Of a DNA stretch of 64,000 nucleotides, positions 52,769-61,321 are shown piece after piece. This stretch comes from Blautia caecimuris. Its GTDB lineage: Bacteria > Bacillota > Clostridia > Lachnospirales > Lachnospiraceae. A program made the translations under genes and the position numbers. The notes under the pieces were generated by a model, which was given only the letters and a program-made list of their open reading frames with translations, was not told where the DNA came from and did no database searches. Location: NCBI RefSeq assembly GCF_024622975.1, contig NZ_JANJZT010000006.1, positions 1-64,000 on the forward strand, read 5' to 3'. Numbering within the stretch: the first letter of the stretch is position 1; the number at the start of each line of letters is the position of its first letter.

Positions 52769-52823
52769 AAAACAGGGAATTTCCTTCAGGTCGGACAGTC
52801 CGGAAAAGGAGTTCCCTGTTTTT
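52769..52823. terminator. Bidirectional terminator between trxA and Crp/Fnr gene
   Basis: AACAGGGAA region (52770-52779) pairs with TTCCCTGTT (52812-52821), inner TCCTT/AAGGA, then TTTT. Serves both convergent genes. Confidence 0.8.
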
Positions 52824-52836
52824 GTATTGAACATGT

Positions 52837-53493
52837 TCATTCTGAAAGTTCTTCCAGTCCTTTTTTGTCCGTGATCTCGATGGTTCCACGGGACAGTCTC
52901 ACCAGATTTTCACTCTGAAAATAGCGGAGCATCCGTGTGACTACCTCCCGGGCAGTTCCCAGATGATTGGCTATTTTTTCGTGAGTGATCTTTAATATAT
53001 CAGTGTTTTCCAGAAGAGTTTCTTCCACAAGAAAGGCGGCCAGTCTTTTGTCAAAGCTTTTCCACATAATCTGTTCGATCAGCCACATTACCTCGGAAAA
53101 GTGACTTGCCATGATCTGATTGGAGAAGTTTGCCATTGGAGCAGATTCTTCCATCAGAGATTTGTATATATGGGGTGGAAGAACCAGTATTTCACTGTCT
53201 TTTTCGGCTTCAATGATAACTTCAAACTGGATGTTCTGCATCACGCAGGATGCGGAAAAAATACATACGTCCCGCTCAAAAAGACGATAAAGAGTGATTT
53301 CTCTTCCCTCATCAGATACGATATATGACCGAAGCTGTCCGGAAAGGATCAGAAGCATTCCAAGACAGCTTACAGAGCCGTTGTGAAGGACGGTCCCTTT
53401 AGAGACAGACCGCTGAAAAGATGTCTGGGAAATTGTTTTCTGCTGGGCAGGTGTCAGTTTATCCCATATGGGAAAATGTGTGGAGAAATCCAT
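52837..53493 (-). CDS. Crp/Fnr-family transcriptional regulator
   Basis: 218 residues: N-terminal cyclic-nucleotide-binding-like domain (MLLILSGQLRSYIVSDEGREI, ITLYRLFERDVCIFSASCVM) and C-terminal Crp winged helix (THEKIANHLGTAREVVTRML). Several cysteines occur, but not the N-terminal CxxC set of an iron-sulfur Fnr; redox sensing by cysteine pairs is possible. Beside thioredoxin this suggests oxidative or nitrosative stress control, which is inference. AAAGGAGG precedes the ATG. The gap 53494-53885 shows no gene. Confidence 0.9.
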   Translation of the reverse strand: MDFSTHFPIWDKLTPAQQKTISQTSFQRSVSKGTVLHNGSVSCLGMLLILSGQLRSYIVSDEGREITLYRLFERDVCIFSASCVMQNIQFEVIIEAEKDSEILVLPPHIYKSLMEESAPMANFSNQIMASHFSEVMWLIEQIMWKSFDKRLAAFLVEETLLENTDILKITHEKIANHLGTAREVVTRMLRYFQSENLVRLSRGTIEITDKKGLEELSE

Positions 53494-53885
53494 ATTTATG
53501 CCTCCTTTTACGGGCAGCCGGTGTGAACGATACTGCCGGCAACAATGATTTTAAGGTTTTTCTGTTAAATGTAAAATTTGTTGTGAGAAGTACTCCGGAA
53601 CAAGCCCCGGTTTCTTACAGTGAATGGTGTAAACAGTAATTTAAGTATATAGAACGGTTTGGAATCTGTCAAATATCTGGAAAAGTCAGGAGGCATGTGA
53701 TAAAATTTAAGTAATGTATTTTTTAATTATAAATGAACAGGTTAAAAAGAGTACGAATTTTTTATTTATTTTTTGGCATATACAAAATATGACAAGGGAT
53801 CTACACAGGTCCGGAAGTATGGCATGATGCCGACAGGCAGGAATTTATGATAAAGCAGCAGGCGGTTTACAGGAAGGAGATTTTT

Positions 53886-54533
53886 ATGGAAAGACATGGA
53901 TTTGCAATGAAAATAAAAAAAGGGCAGATGAACGCATACAGGAAAAAGCTTGGCGAAATATGGCCGGAGCTGACCGGATTTCTGGACAGAAATGAGATCA
54001 GTAATTTCAGTATCTGGAATGCGGAGGATCTGATTTTTGGATATTATGAAAACCAGGATAACAGATGCAAAGGAGAAGGGGAAAAGGCAGAAATTGCAGT
54101 TCTTACAGAAAAAATCCAGGATACGTTTGACTGGATTTCCACTCCGGGTCAGGATATGCGGCTGATGTATCATAATTTTGGCATTGTGAGAAAAAACAAA
54201 GAACTGATCCGCCACAGAGTTTTTATGACCAGACTGAAAGACGGATGCGAAGAAGAGTATAAGGCCCGCCATGACAGGCTGGTCGCAGAGCGGGGAGAGA
54301 CTGCAGATCCCGGTCCGGACAGTAATTTCAGTATTTGGAGCGCCGGAGGATATATTTTCGGCTATGATGAAATTGACACTACCATGGAAACAGAGGAAAC
54401 GATTGCTTCAAGAGAAGCAACGGTTTCCTGGGAAATGCGTCAGCTTGAGATTATGGACTGGATCACAAATGATGTGGACTGGATGACAGGAGAAGTCCAT
54501 GCAGATGTAAAGCGTCTGGCGTGGCATAACTGA
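53886..54533 (+). CDS. Tandem L-rhamnose mutarotase-like protein
   Basis: 215 residues made of two RhaM (DUF718) domains, about 1-105 and 106-215; a normal RhaM is about 104 residues and dimeric. Domain 1: RHGFAMKIKKG, YRKKLGEIWPEL, NFSIWNAEDLIFGYYE. Domain 2: RHRVFMTRLKDG, YKARHDRLVAER, NFSIWSAGGYIFGYDE. Domain 1 keeps IWPEL but has Leu where RhaM has the catalytic His of YxxxH; domain 2 keeps that His but lost IWPEL. The two halves may share one active site. ATG 53886 follows AAGGAG. No rhamnose genes are near. Family call firm, activity uncertain. Confidence 0.8.
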   Translation: MERHGFAMKIKKGQMNAYRKKLGEIWPELTGFLDRNEISNFSIWNAEDLIFGYYENQDNRCKGEGEKAEIAVLTEKIQDTFDWISTPGQDMRLMYHNFGIVRKNKELIRHRVFMTRLKDGCEEEYKARHDRLVAERGETADPGPDSNFSIWSAGGYIFGYDEIDTTMETEETIASREATVSWEMRQLEIMDWITNDVDWMTGEVHADVKRLAWHN

Positions 54534-54617
54534 ACAGAGCGGTGCGGCTTATGGTTCAGCCTGCGGCAGAAAATTACTGAGGCAGGATAAGACAGCAGTG
54601 GAAGGTTTGGAGCACAT

Positions 54618-55334
54618 ATGAAAGAAAGTAAGTATGTAACTATATATAAAGAATGGAAGGAAAAAATCGAAAGCGGTCAGATTGCAGAAGGAGAACGGCT
54701 GCCTACAGAAAGCAGTCTGATGGAAAGCTATCAGGTTTCCCGGGATACTGTCCGCAAGTCCCTGAATTTACTGGAGCAGAACGGATATATTCAGAGAGGA
54801 AGAGGACGGGCATCGCTGGTAATGCCAAAACAGAGGTATACGTTCCCGCTTTCTGAAATTGCAAGCTTTCAGGAGGTAAATAAGCTGTCAAATGCCCATG
54901 CGGAGACAGAGGTGGTAAATCTTGATATTTTGCAGGATTCCCACAAAATTAAAAAAATTTTTCAGCAGAGTGTAAACGGAGAGGTTTATGAACTGATCCG
55001 GGTAAGGCGCATGAAAGATGAGGCAGTTATTCTTGATAAGGACTATTTTGTAAGGGATGTTGTTCCTCGTCTTCCTCTGAATGAATGTAAGGTGTCCGTC
55101 TACCGTTATCTGGAGGAAGAGCTTGGGCTTCAGATCAGCTATGCGGTAAAGGAAATTACGGTGCAGAAGGCAAATGCAGAGGATTATGAATTGTTGGACA
55201 TGGGGGATTATAACATGGTCGTGGTGGTAAAAAGCCACACATATCTGGAAAATAATACGCTGTTTCAGTGTACAGAATCCCGTCACAGGCCGGATAAATT
55301 CCGATTTGTAGATCTGGCAAAGAGAAAACTGTAG
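54618..55334 (+). CDS. treR: GntR-family trehalose operon repressor
   Basis: 238 residues: GntR winged helix about 1-70 (ERLPTESSLMESYQVSRDTVRKSL) and a UTRA effector domain (IIRVRRMKDE-like segment, VPRLPLNECKVSVYRYLEEELG, HRPDKFRFVDLAKR at the end). The end and length match TreR of Firmicutes, whose inducer is trehalose-6-phosphate. It precedes the tre PTS and hydrolase genes, whose promoter has TTGTACGTACAA and TATACGTATA palindromes as probable operators. Confidence 0.88.
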   Translation: MKESKYVTIYKEWKEKIESGQIAEGERLPTESSLMESYQVSRDTVRKSLNLLEQNGYIQRGRGRASLVMPKQRYTFPLSEIASFQEVNKLSNAHAETEVVNLDILQDSHKIKKIFQQSVNGEVYELIRVRRMKDEAVILDKDYFVRDVVPRLPLNECKVSVYRYLEEELGLQISYAVKEITVQKANAEDYELLDMGDYNMVVVVKSHTYLENNTLFQCTESRHRPDKFRFVDLAKRKL

Positions 55335-55406
55335 GAGAATTCAGCCGCAGTTCCAGATTCCTGCCGGCAGAGTTTTTGAGAATTATATATAGTTTATGGA
55401 AATAAC

Positions 55407-55437
55407 AACTGTCCTGTTTTAAAACCGGGGCAGTTTT
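55407..55437 (+). terminator. Terminator after treR
   Basis: AACTGTCC (55407-55414) pairs with GGGCAGTT (55428-55435) with one G-T pair, then TTTT. Between 55438 and 55680 no gene is seen. Confidence 0.7.
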
Positions 55438-55683
55438 ATTTTTTACTGATCAGGAAAGCAGTATATTCTGTACGGATCTTCCCGGAAAACGCTCCGTGAG
55501 GAGACGGTCGGATATATGCGGAACAGGACTTCACATGGCAGTCTGAATCCGGCAGATACATTTTTTGAACCGGAAAATCCAGGATAAATAAGAAAGTCAT
55601 TTCCTGTAATTCTGGGGAGTTTATTGGACAAAGTACACAAAAACAAAGTCAAAATTTTATTCAAAAACACAACACAAAAGTAT

Positions 55684-55712
55684 TTGACATAAATGAACGT
55701 ATAAATTAATAT
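55684..55712 (+). promoter_or_regulatory. Promoter of the trehalose operon
   Basis: TTGACA (55684-55689), 17-base spacer, -10 TAATAT (55707-55712). Confidence 0.75.
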
Positions 55713-55723
55713 ATAAATATAAG

Positions 55724-55764
55724 TTGTACGTACAAATATAATAAAGAAAAAAGATATACGTATA
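55724..55764 (+). promoter_or_regulatory. Probable TreR operators
   Basis: Palindromes TTGTACGTACAA (55724-55735) and TATACGTATA (55755-55764) lie downstream of the -10 box. The first resembles the TTGTATATACAA of Bacillus TreR. A related ACGTATA sits at 55698-55704. Confidence 0.65.
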
Positions 55765-55778
55765 AGGAGGATGGAAAG

Positions 55779-57218
55779 ATGGCAGGATTTGCAAATGATG
55801 CAAAAAAGATGCTAGAGCTTTTGGGCGGCAAAGAAAACATTGTGTCATTTACTCATTGTGCAACAAGAATGAGATTCGTACTTAAAGATCAGAAACAGGC
55901 AGATGTGAAGGCGATTGAGGAGCTTTCCTGTGTAAAAGGAAGCTTTACTCAGGGCGGACAGTTTCAGATCATTATCGGCAACAAGGTTTCTACTTTTTAT
56001 GATGATTTTGTAGAGGCAAGCGGAATTGAAGGCGTAAGTAAGGCAGAAGTAAAAACAGAGGCAAAAGGCAATCTGAATCTTCTTCAGCGCCTTCTGGCAA
56101 ACCTGGCAGAGGTTTTTGCGCCGATTATCCCGGCAATTATCGTAGGTGGTCTGATTCTTGGATTCCGTAACATTATCGGCGATATTGCGCTTCTGGAAAA
56201 TGGAACAAAAACAATCACAGCAGTGTATCCGTTCTGGAACGGTGTGTATAATTTCCTCTGGCTGATCGGTGAGGCAATTTTTACCTTCCTTCCGGTAATT
56301 ATCACTTATTCTGTGTGCAAAAAAATGAATTCTGATCCGGTTCTCGGAATTGTCCTTGGAATTACTCTGGTTTCTCCGCAGCTGATGTCAGCCAGTGACT
56401 ATGTGCAGGCAGTGGCTACAGGCGGGGACATCAAAACATGGGATTTTGGCGCTTTCCATATCAATATGGTAGGATACCAGTCACAGGTAATTCCGGCAAT
56501 CCTTGTTGGAATTCTGTTTTCTGTGCTTTATAAATTCCTGAAAAAGCATGTGCCGGAAATGATCTCCATGATCGTAGTACCGTTCTTTTCACTGGTGCCG
56601 GCGGTTCTTCTGGCCCATACAGTGATCGGACCTTTCGGACGTGTGATCGGCGACGGACTGGCAAAGATCATTCAGGTAGGCTTTGATTCTTCCTTCAGCT
56701 GGATCGTCAGTGGTATTTACGGCCTTCTGTATCCACTTATGGTTATTACAGGACTTCATCATGCAATGCTTCCTATCGACCTTCAGGCTGCGGAAACTGT
56801 AGGCGGAATCTATACCTTCCCGGTTGTTGCTCTCAATAATATTGCCCAGGCTTCTGCAGTAGTGGCTTTTGTAATCATCAACAGAAGAAATGCAAAGGCA
56901 AAAGAGGTTGGTGTTCCGGCGTTTATTTCCGGATATCTGGGAGTTACAGAGCCGGCAATGTTCGGTATTAACCTGAAATATCTGTATCCGTTTGTGGGAG
57001 CCATGCTTGCAACAGGAGTTACAGGAATGATTTCCAGATTGATCGGAGTAATTGCAAACAGTGTAGGTGTCGGCGGACTTCCTGCATTCCTTTCCATGAA
57101 AGCCCAGTATATGCTTCCATATATTGGAGTTATGGCGCTTTGTATTGTATTATCAATTCTGTTTACGCTGCTTTTATCAAAAACATCACTGAACAGTGAA
57201 AACAGAAAGAAAAACTAA
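55779..57218 (+). CDS. treB: Trehalose PTS EIIBC component
   Basis: 479 residues. EIIB domain about 1-85 with phospho-cysteine Cys27 in HCATRMRF; EIIC domain from about 105 with about ten helices and sugar-site segments such as GLHHAMLPIDLQ and GYLGVTEPAMFGINLKY. No EIIA domain, so it needs a glucose-type EIIA from elsewhere. It imports trehalose as trehalose-6-phosphate, the substrate of the hydrolase encoded 12 bases downstream. ATAAGGAGG precedes the ATG. Confidence 0.92.
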   Translation: MAGFANDAKKMLELLGGKENIVSFTHCATRMRFVLKDQKQADVKAIEELSCVKGSFTQGGQFQIIIGNKVSTFYDDFVEASGIEGVSKAEVKTEAKGNLNLLQRLLANLAEVFAPIIPAIIVGGLILGFRNIIGDIALLENGTKTITAVYPFWNGVYNFLWLIGEAIFTFLPVIITYSVCKKMNSDPVLGIVLGITLVSPQLMSASDYVQAVATGGDIKTWDFGAFHINMVGYQSQVIPAILVGILFSVLYKFLKKHVPEMISMIVVPFFSLVPAVLLAHTVIGPFGRVIGDGLAKIIQVGFDSSFSWIVSGIYGLLYPLMVITGLHHAMLPIDLQAAETVGGIYTFPVVALNNIAQASAVVAFVIINRRNAKAKEVGVPAFISGYLGVTEPAMFGINLKYLYPFVGAMLATGVTGMISRLIGVIANSVGVGGLPAFLSMKAQYMLPYIGVMALCIVLSILFTLLLSKTSLNSENRKKN

Positions 57219-57230
57219 AGGAGAAAAACT

Positions 57231-58868
57231 ATGGTGGAATTAGGCGGAAAAGTAGTATATCAGATTTATCCCAAGTCTTTTCAGGATACAGACGGAGACG
57301 GTTTCGGAGATCTGAGAGGCGTAATTGAGCATCTGGATTATCTGGCAGAGCTGGGTGTGGACTATCTGTGGATCACTCCGTTTTTTACCTCTCCTCAGTA
57401 TGACAACGAATACGATATCGCGGATTACAGAAATATTGACCCCAGATACGGAACTATGGAGGACTTTGACGAGCTGGTACGGGAGGCTGCCAAGCGCGGC
57501 ATGTACCTGATGATGGATATGGTTCTGAACCATACATCCACAAAGCATGAGTGGTTTCAGAAGGCTCTGAAGGGTGATCCGAAATACAGAAACTATTATA
57601 TCTTCAAAAAAGGAAAAAATGGTCTTCCGCCTACAAACTGGGTGTCAAAATTTGGTGGAAACGCATGGAGCTACCTTCCGGAAACAGATGAGTATTACCT
57701 TCATCTGTTCCATGTAACCCAGGCAGACCTGAACTGGGAAAACCCGGAGGTGCGTCAGGATATTTATGATACTGTAAACTTCTGGCTGGAAAAGGGGGTA
57801 AAGGGACTGCGTTTCGATGTGATCAACCTGATCTCCAAGCCGGACGTTTATGAGGATGATCTGGAAGGGGACGGACATCGTTTCTATACAGACGGACCAA
57901 AAATCCACCAGTATCTTCAGGAGCTGAACGAGAATACCTTTGGAAAATATGACGATGTGGTAACTGTAGGAGAAATGTCTTCTACCACATTGGAAAACAG
58001 TATCCGCTATTCCAACCCGGAATCTAACGAGCTGTCCATGATCTTCAGCTTCCATCACCTGAAAGTGGATTATCCTTCCGGAAATAAATGGGAGATCGAG
58101 CCTTTCCGCTTCCATGATCTGAAAAAGCATCTGTTTACCTGGCAGGAAGAAATGGAAAAGGGTGGCGGCTGGAATGCTCTGTTCTGGTGCAACCATGATC
58201 AGCCGAGAATTGTTTCCAGAATCGGAAATGAAAAGGAATACCGTGTAAAATCTGCAAAATGTCTTGCCACAGCAATTCACGGTCTGAAGGGAACACCTTA
58301 TATTTATCAGGGAGAGGAGATCGGTATGACAAATGCCGGCTATACCTCTATTGACGAGTATATGGATATTGAAAGCCTGAACTATTATAATATCCTGAAG
58401 CTTCAGGGTAAGAGCGAGGAGGAAGTGATCCGTATTCTGGGCGCCAAGTCCAGAGACAACTCCCGTACCCCAATGCAGTGGGATGCTTCTGAGAACGCAG
58501 GCTTCACTAAGGGAACTCCGTGGCTGAAAGTATGTGATCGCTACAAAGAGATCAACACAGAGAGCAGACATGAGCCGGATTCTGTTTTCCAGTATTATAA
58601 AGAGCTTGTGAAGTTAAGAAAAGAGCTTCCTGTGATCCAGAAAGGCGCTGTGACACCTCTTCTTCGCGAGGATAAAGAAATCCTTGCATACAAACGTGAG
58701 TATCAGGGAAAAGAGCTTTATGTGTTCTGTAATTTCTTTGACGGTGAAGTAAAGGTACCGTATTCCATTCCGGAAGACTGCAAGAGCATTCTTTCTAATT
58801 ACGGAGAGGAGATTAGCCCCAGGGAGCTTGTTTTAAGACCTTATGAGGCAGTGATGTTCCTCCGCTGA
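57231..58868 (+). CDS. treC: Trehalose-6-phosphate hydrolase (GH13)
   Basis: 545 residues, usual length. GH13 regions: DYLWITPFF near 43, DMVLNHTS near 98-105, nucleophile Asp in GLRFDVINLI near 199, acid/base Glu in VGEMSS near 245, and NHDQPR near 320. It hydrolyses intracellular trehalose-6-phosphate to glucose and glucose-6-phosphate. Oligo-1,6-glucosidase is a close relative, but pairing with a trehalose PTS and treR makes the call secure. A GH30-like gene follows after 13 bases. Confidence 0.92.
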   Translation: MVELGGKVVYQIYPKSFQDTDGDGFGDLRGVIEHLDYLAELGVDYLWITPFFTSPQYDNEYDIADYRNIDPRYGTMEDFDELVREAAKRGMYLMMDMVLNHTSTKHEWFQKALKGDPKYRNYYIFKKGKNGLPPTNWVSKFGGNAWSYLPETDEYYLHLFHVTQADLNWENPEVRQDIYDTVNFWLEKGVKGLRFDVINLISKPDVYEDDLEGDGHRFYTDGPKIHQYLQELNENTFGKYDDVVTVGEMSSTTLENSIRYSNPESNELSMIFSFHHLKVDYPSGNKWEIEPFRFHDLKKHLFTWQEEMEKGGGWNALFWCNHDQPRIVSRIGNEKEYRVKSAKCLATAIHGLKGTPYIYQGEEIGMTNAGYTSIDEYMDIESLNYYNILKLQGKSEEEVIRILGAKSRDNSRTPMQWDASENAGFTKGTPWLKVCDRYKEINTESRHEPDSVFQYYKELVKLRKELPVIQKGAVTPLLREDKEILAYKREYQGKELYVFCNFFDGEVKVPYSIPEDCKSILSNYGEEISPRELVLRPYEAVMFLR

Positions 58869-58881
58869 AAAGAGGCATACT

Positions 58882-60218
58882 ATGAAATTTAAAGCGCTTA
58901 CTACCTGCTTTGCCGGAGGCGGAACAGGTCATTATACCCAGCAGGGCAGATTGAGCCCAGATGAAAAAAATACAGAAAATCAGGTGATCAACCTGCACCC
59001 GGAGCTTTCCTGGGAAGTATTTGAGGGCTTCGGGGGCGCAGTGACAGATGCAGCGGCATATGTGTATTCTCTGATGAATGAGGAGCAGAAAAAAGAAGTC
59101 CTTTCTACATATTTCATAAAGAGGGACTTGGCTACCGGCTTCTGCGTGTTCCTGTTGACAGTTGTGATTTTTCTCTGGAGACCTATGATTCACTTGTGGA
59201 AAAAGAACCCGTAAAGGTGGCGGTCCAGAGAGCGGGAAAATATATTTTTCCAATGCTTAAAGATATTTTTGCAGTCTGTGAGGAGCAGCCGGAGATCATG
59301 GTTTCTCCCTGGTCTCCGCCGGAATATATGAAAACAAACGGACAGCGCCAGCGGGGCGGACATCTGAAAAGGGAATACTATCCGGACTGGGCTGAATATA
59401 TCTGCCAGTACATCCTTGCCCTGCAGGCAGAGGGCTTTCCGGTAAAACGAATGTCCATTCAGAACGAGGCCAACGCAGTACAGAAATGGGATTCCTGCCT
59501 GTACAGTGCAGAGGAGGAGAGGGAGTTTCTGAAAACAGCTCTTTATCCTGCGCTGAAAAAACATGGGCTGGATAAAATTGAAATCTACATCTGGGATCAT
59601 AATAAGGAACGGCTTTATGAACGGGCGGTGGAAACCATTGACAGTGAAACAGAAAAAATGATCACCGGAATGGCCTTTCACTGGTACAGCGGAGATCATT
59701 TTGAGGAAATGGAGCTGGTGCGGAAACGATTTCCCGGACTGAAGCTGATCCTTTCCGAAAGCTGCCTGGAATACTGCAAATTCCGGTCAGATGATGTGAC
59801 AGAGGGCGCTTTTTCTCTTCTTCATGAGCTGATCGGGGACCTCAATCATGGAATGAGTATGTTTCATGACTGGAATCTCTGTCTGGATGAAGAGGGCGGT
59901 CCTAATTATGTTGGAAATTACTGTCACGCTCCCTGTCTTTTCCATAAAGGAAAGAAACGGCTGCTCCCCCAGCCGACCCTTGACTGTTTTTATCACATCT
60001 CCCATTATCTGCGTCCCGGAAGCGTGCGGATCGCCCATTCTGTATACACAGATAAGATAGAGTCTGTTGCCTATAAAAATACAGACGGAAGCATCATTCT
60101 GGTTCTTCTGAACCGGACAGAAAAACAGCTTCCTGTAAATCTGAGGCTTCATGGACAGACTGGGACTTTAAATGTTCTTCCCCAGTCCGTCACTACCTGC
60201 ACAATAGAATACGAATGA
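58882..60218 (+). pseudogene. Frameshifted GH30 glucosylceramidase-like gene
   Basis: Two overlapping frames together encode one GH30 enzyme. The first (58882-59214) starts FKALTTCFAGGGTG and has FEGFGGAVTDAAAYVYS, then loses similarity after YFIKR. The second frame resumes with GLGYRLLRVPVDSCDFSLETY, upstream of its own first ATG (59196), and continues with VSPWSPPEYMK, the acid/base MSIQNEAN, HWYSG and the nucleophile LILSES. One missing base around 59114-59124 explains it. No slippery heptamer is seen, so it is a pseudogene or a sequencing error. Intact relatives cleave beta-glucosides such as glucosylceramide or beta-1,6-glucan. No signal peptide, so the product would be cytosolic. Confidence 0.82.
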
Positions 60219-60259
60219 TAAAAATTTTCGGAATAATACAGAAATGATTTGCAGATAAA

Positions 60260-60303
60260 ATAAGGCACTGCCCACGGATAAAAACGTTGGCTGTGCCTTA
60301 TTT
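60260..60303 (+). terminator. Terminator of the trehalose operon
   Basis: ATAAGGCAC-T-GCC (60260-60272) pairs with GGC-T-GTGCCTTAT (60289-60301) with one mismatch, followed by TTT. An A-run before the stem makes it usable by the convergent TetR gene too. Confidence 0.75.
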
Positions 60304-60381
60304 GGATGATCTGTTTTTTCTTTCCTTGTATCGTGAGGACTGGTCATTGCATTTTCCGCAACAACCGCTTACTTATCCGGC

Positions 60382-60963
60382 TTACCGGATATAATTCTGA
60401 ATATATTCCTGAGTGGTGTTGTCGATCAGGTGATAGGTAAGCTCTGCCATGGCTTCCGGAGATTCATGCTCTGTTCTGGACAGCCATGTTTTGATCATTC
60501 CGATACAGCCGCTGAGACAAAAGGCATAGGCATAGCGTATCTCGCTGTCAGTAGCCGGAAAGCTGCTCTGTTTCAGGAATTTGTTAGCGATCAGTGTCTC
60601 AATCCGCTCCACAAAATCCATGTCTCCGTTAGGTCCCAGAAGCGCCAGGGAAAGATCCCGGTTGCTGTCCATAATGGAGAAAAAACGGGCAAGAAAGGGA
60701 ATGATCTTTTCCCTTTCTGTGCAGTCGTCGGGACAGCCCTCCATAGCTTCCCGGATGTCTGCCATAGCTTCCTCTTCAATTTTTTCAAGCATCTGGTAGA
60801 TGTCTGTATAATGCAGGTAAAAGGTGGAGCGGTTAATATCCACTTCGTCTACCAGTTCCTTTACAGTGATTTCTTTGATACTTTTTTTCTGCATCAGGCG
60901 GGCAAGTCCCTGCCTGAGCTGCATCTTTGTTTTTCTGACTCTTCGGTCAACTTTTTCAGCCAT
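60382..60963 (-). CDS. TetR-family regulator
   Basis: 193 residues. HTH about residues 10-57 (TKMQLRQGLARLMQKKSIKE, VDINRSTFYLHYTDIYQML), then a helical ligand/dimer domain. It diverges from a YhgE/Pip gene, a pairing common in Firmicutes, and probably represses that gene. The 360-bp gap between them contains a TATAAT and a 19-bp-period repeat array. The ligand is unknown. Confidence 0.9.
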   Translation of the reverse strand: MAEKVDRRVRKTKMQLRQGLARLMQKKSIKEITVKELVDEVDINRSTFYLHYTDIYQMLEKIEEEAMADIREAMEGCPDDCTEREKIIPFLARFFSIMDSNRDLSLALLGPNGDMDFVERIETLIANKFLKQSSFPATDSEIRYAYAFCLSGCIGMIKTWLSRTEHESPEAMAELTYHLIDNTTQEYIQNYIR

Positions 60964-61108
60964 GAAAAAACCTCCAATCTTTTTGCAAAAAAGGGCATTG
61001 TTTTGGTAGAAATGTCAAATTTTATGTTTAGTAGACAAAATATAAAAAAATGTCGATTAGTAAATATTAAGCTCTTTTTTTGTCGCTTGTATTTTTTTTC
61101 AGTTTTAG

Positions 61109-61114
61109 TATAAT
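61109..61114 (+). promoter_or_regulatory. Likely -10 box of the YhgE gene
   Basis: Consensus TATAAT with a weak TTGTAT 16 bases upstream (61087-61092). Implies a leader of about 200 bases containing the repeat array. A GACA...TGTC inverted pair at about 61033-61053 lies just upstream, a possible TetR-type site. Confidence 0.5.
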
Positions 61115-61146
61115 ACGTTTTGTAAAGAAAAGCAACATATTGTTTA

Positions 61147-61230
61147 TTAATAGAAATAAAAATGGTTAATAGAATATAAGCTATTAATAGAACAATGATT
61201 GATTAACAGAATATAATGTAATCAACAGAA
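61147..61230 (+). repeat. Five TTAAYAGAA repeats at 18-19-bp period
   Basis: TTAATAGAA at 61147, 61166 and 61184, TTAACAGAA at 61203 and TCAACAGAA at 61222. Start-to-start distances are 19, 18, 19 and 19. The intervening bases vary, so the conserved 9-mer is the unit. It lies between the divergent TetR and YhgE genes. Confidence 0.8.
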
Positions 61231-61321
61231 TCAGGCAGATTCTGTACGGCAGAAAGTGTCTGATCTGTTTAAATAAAGTAATTTCTATATAAAAATATAT
61301 CATGAAAGAAAGGGAACAGCT

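Noticed and set aside
59111-59130. Programmed -1 frameshift in the GH30 gene
   Set aside because: No slippery heptamer or downstream pseudoknot is seen; a single lost base is simpler.
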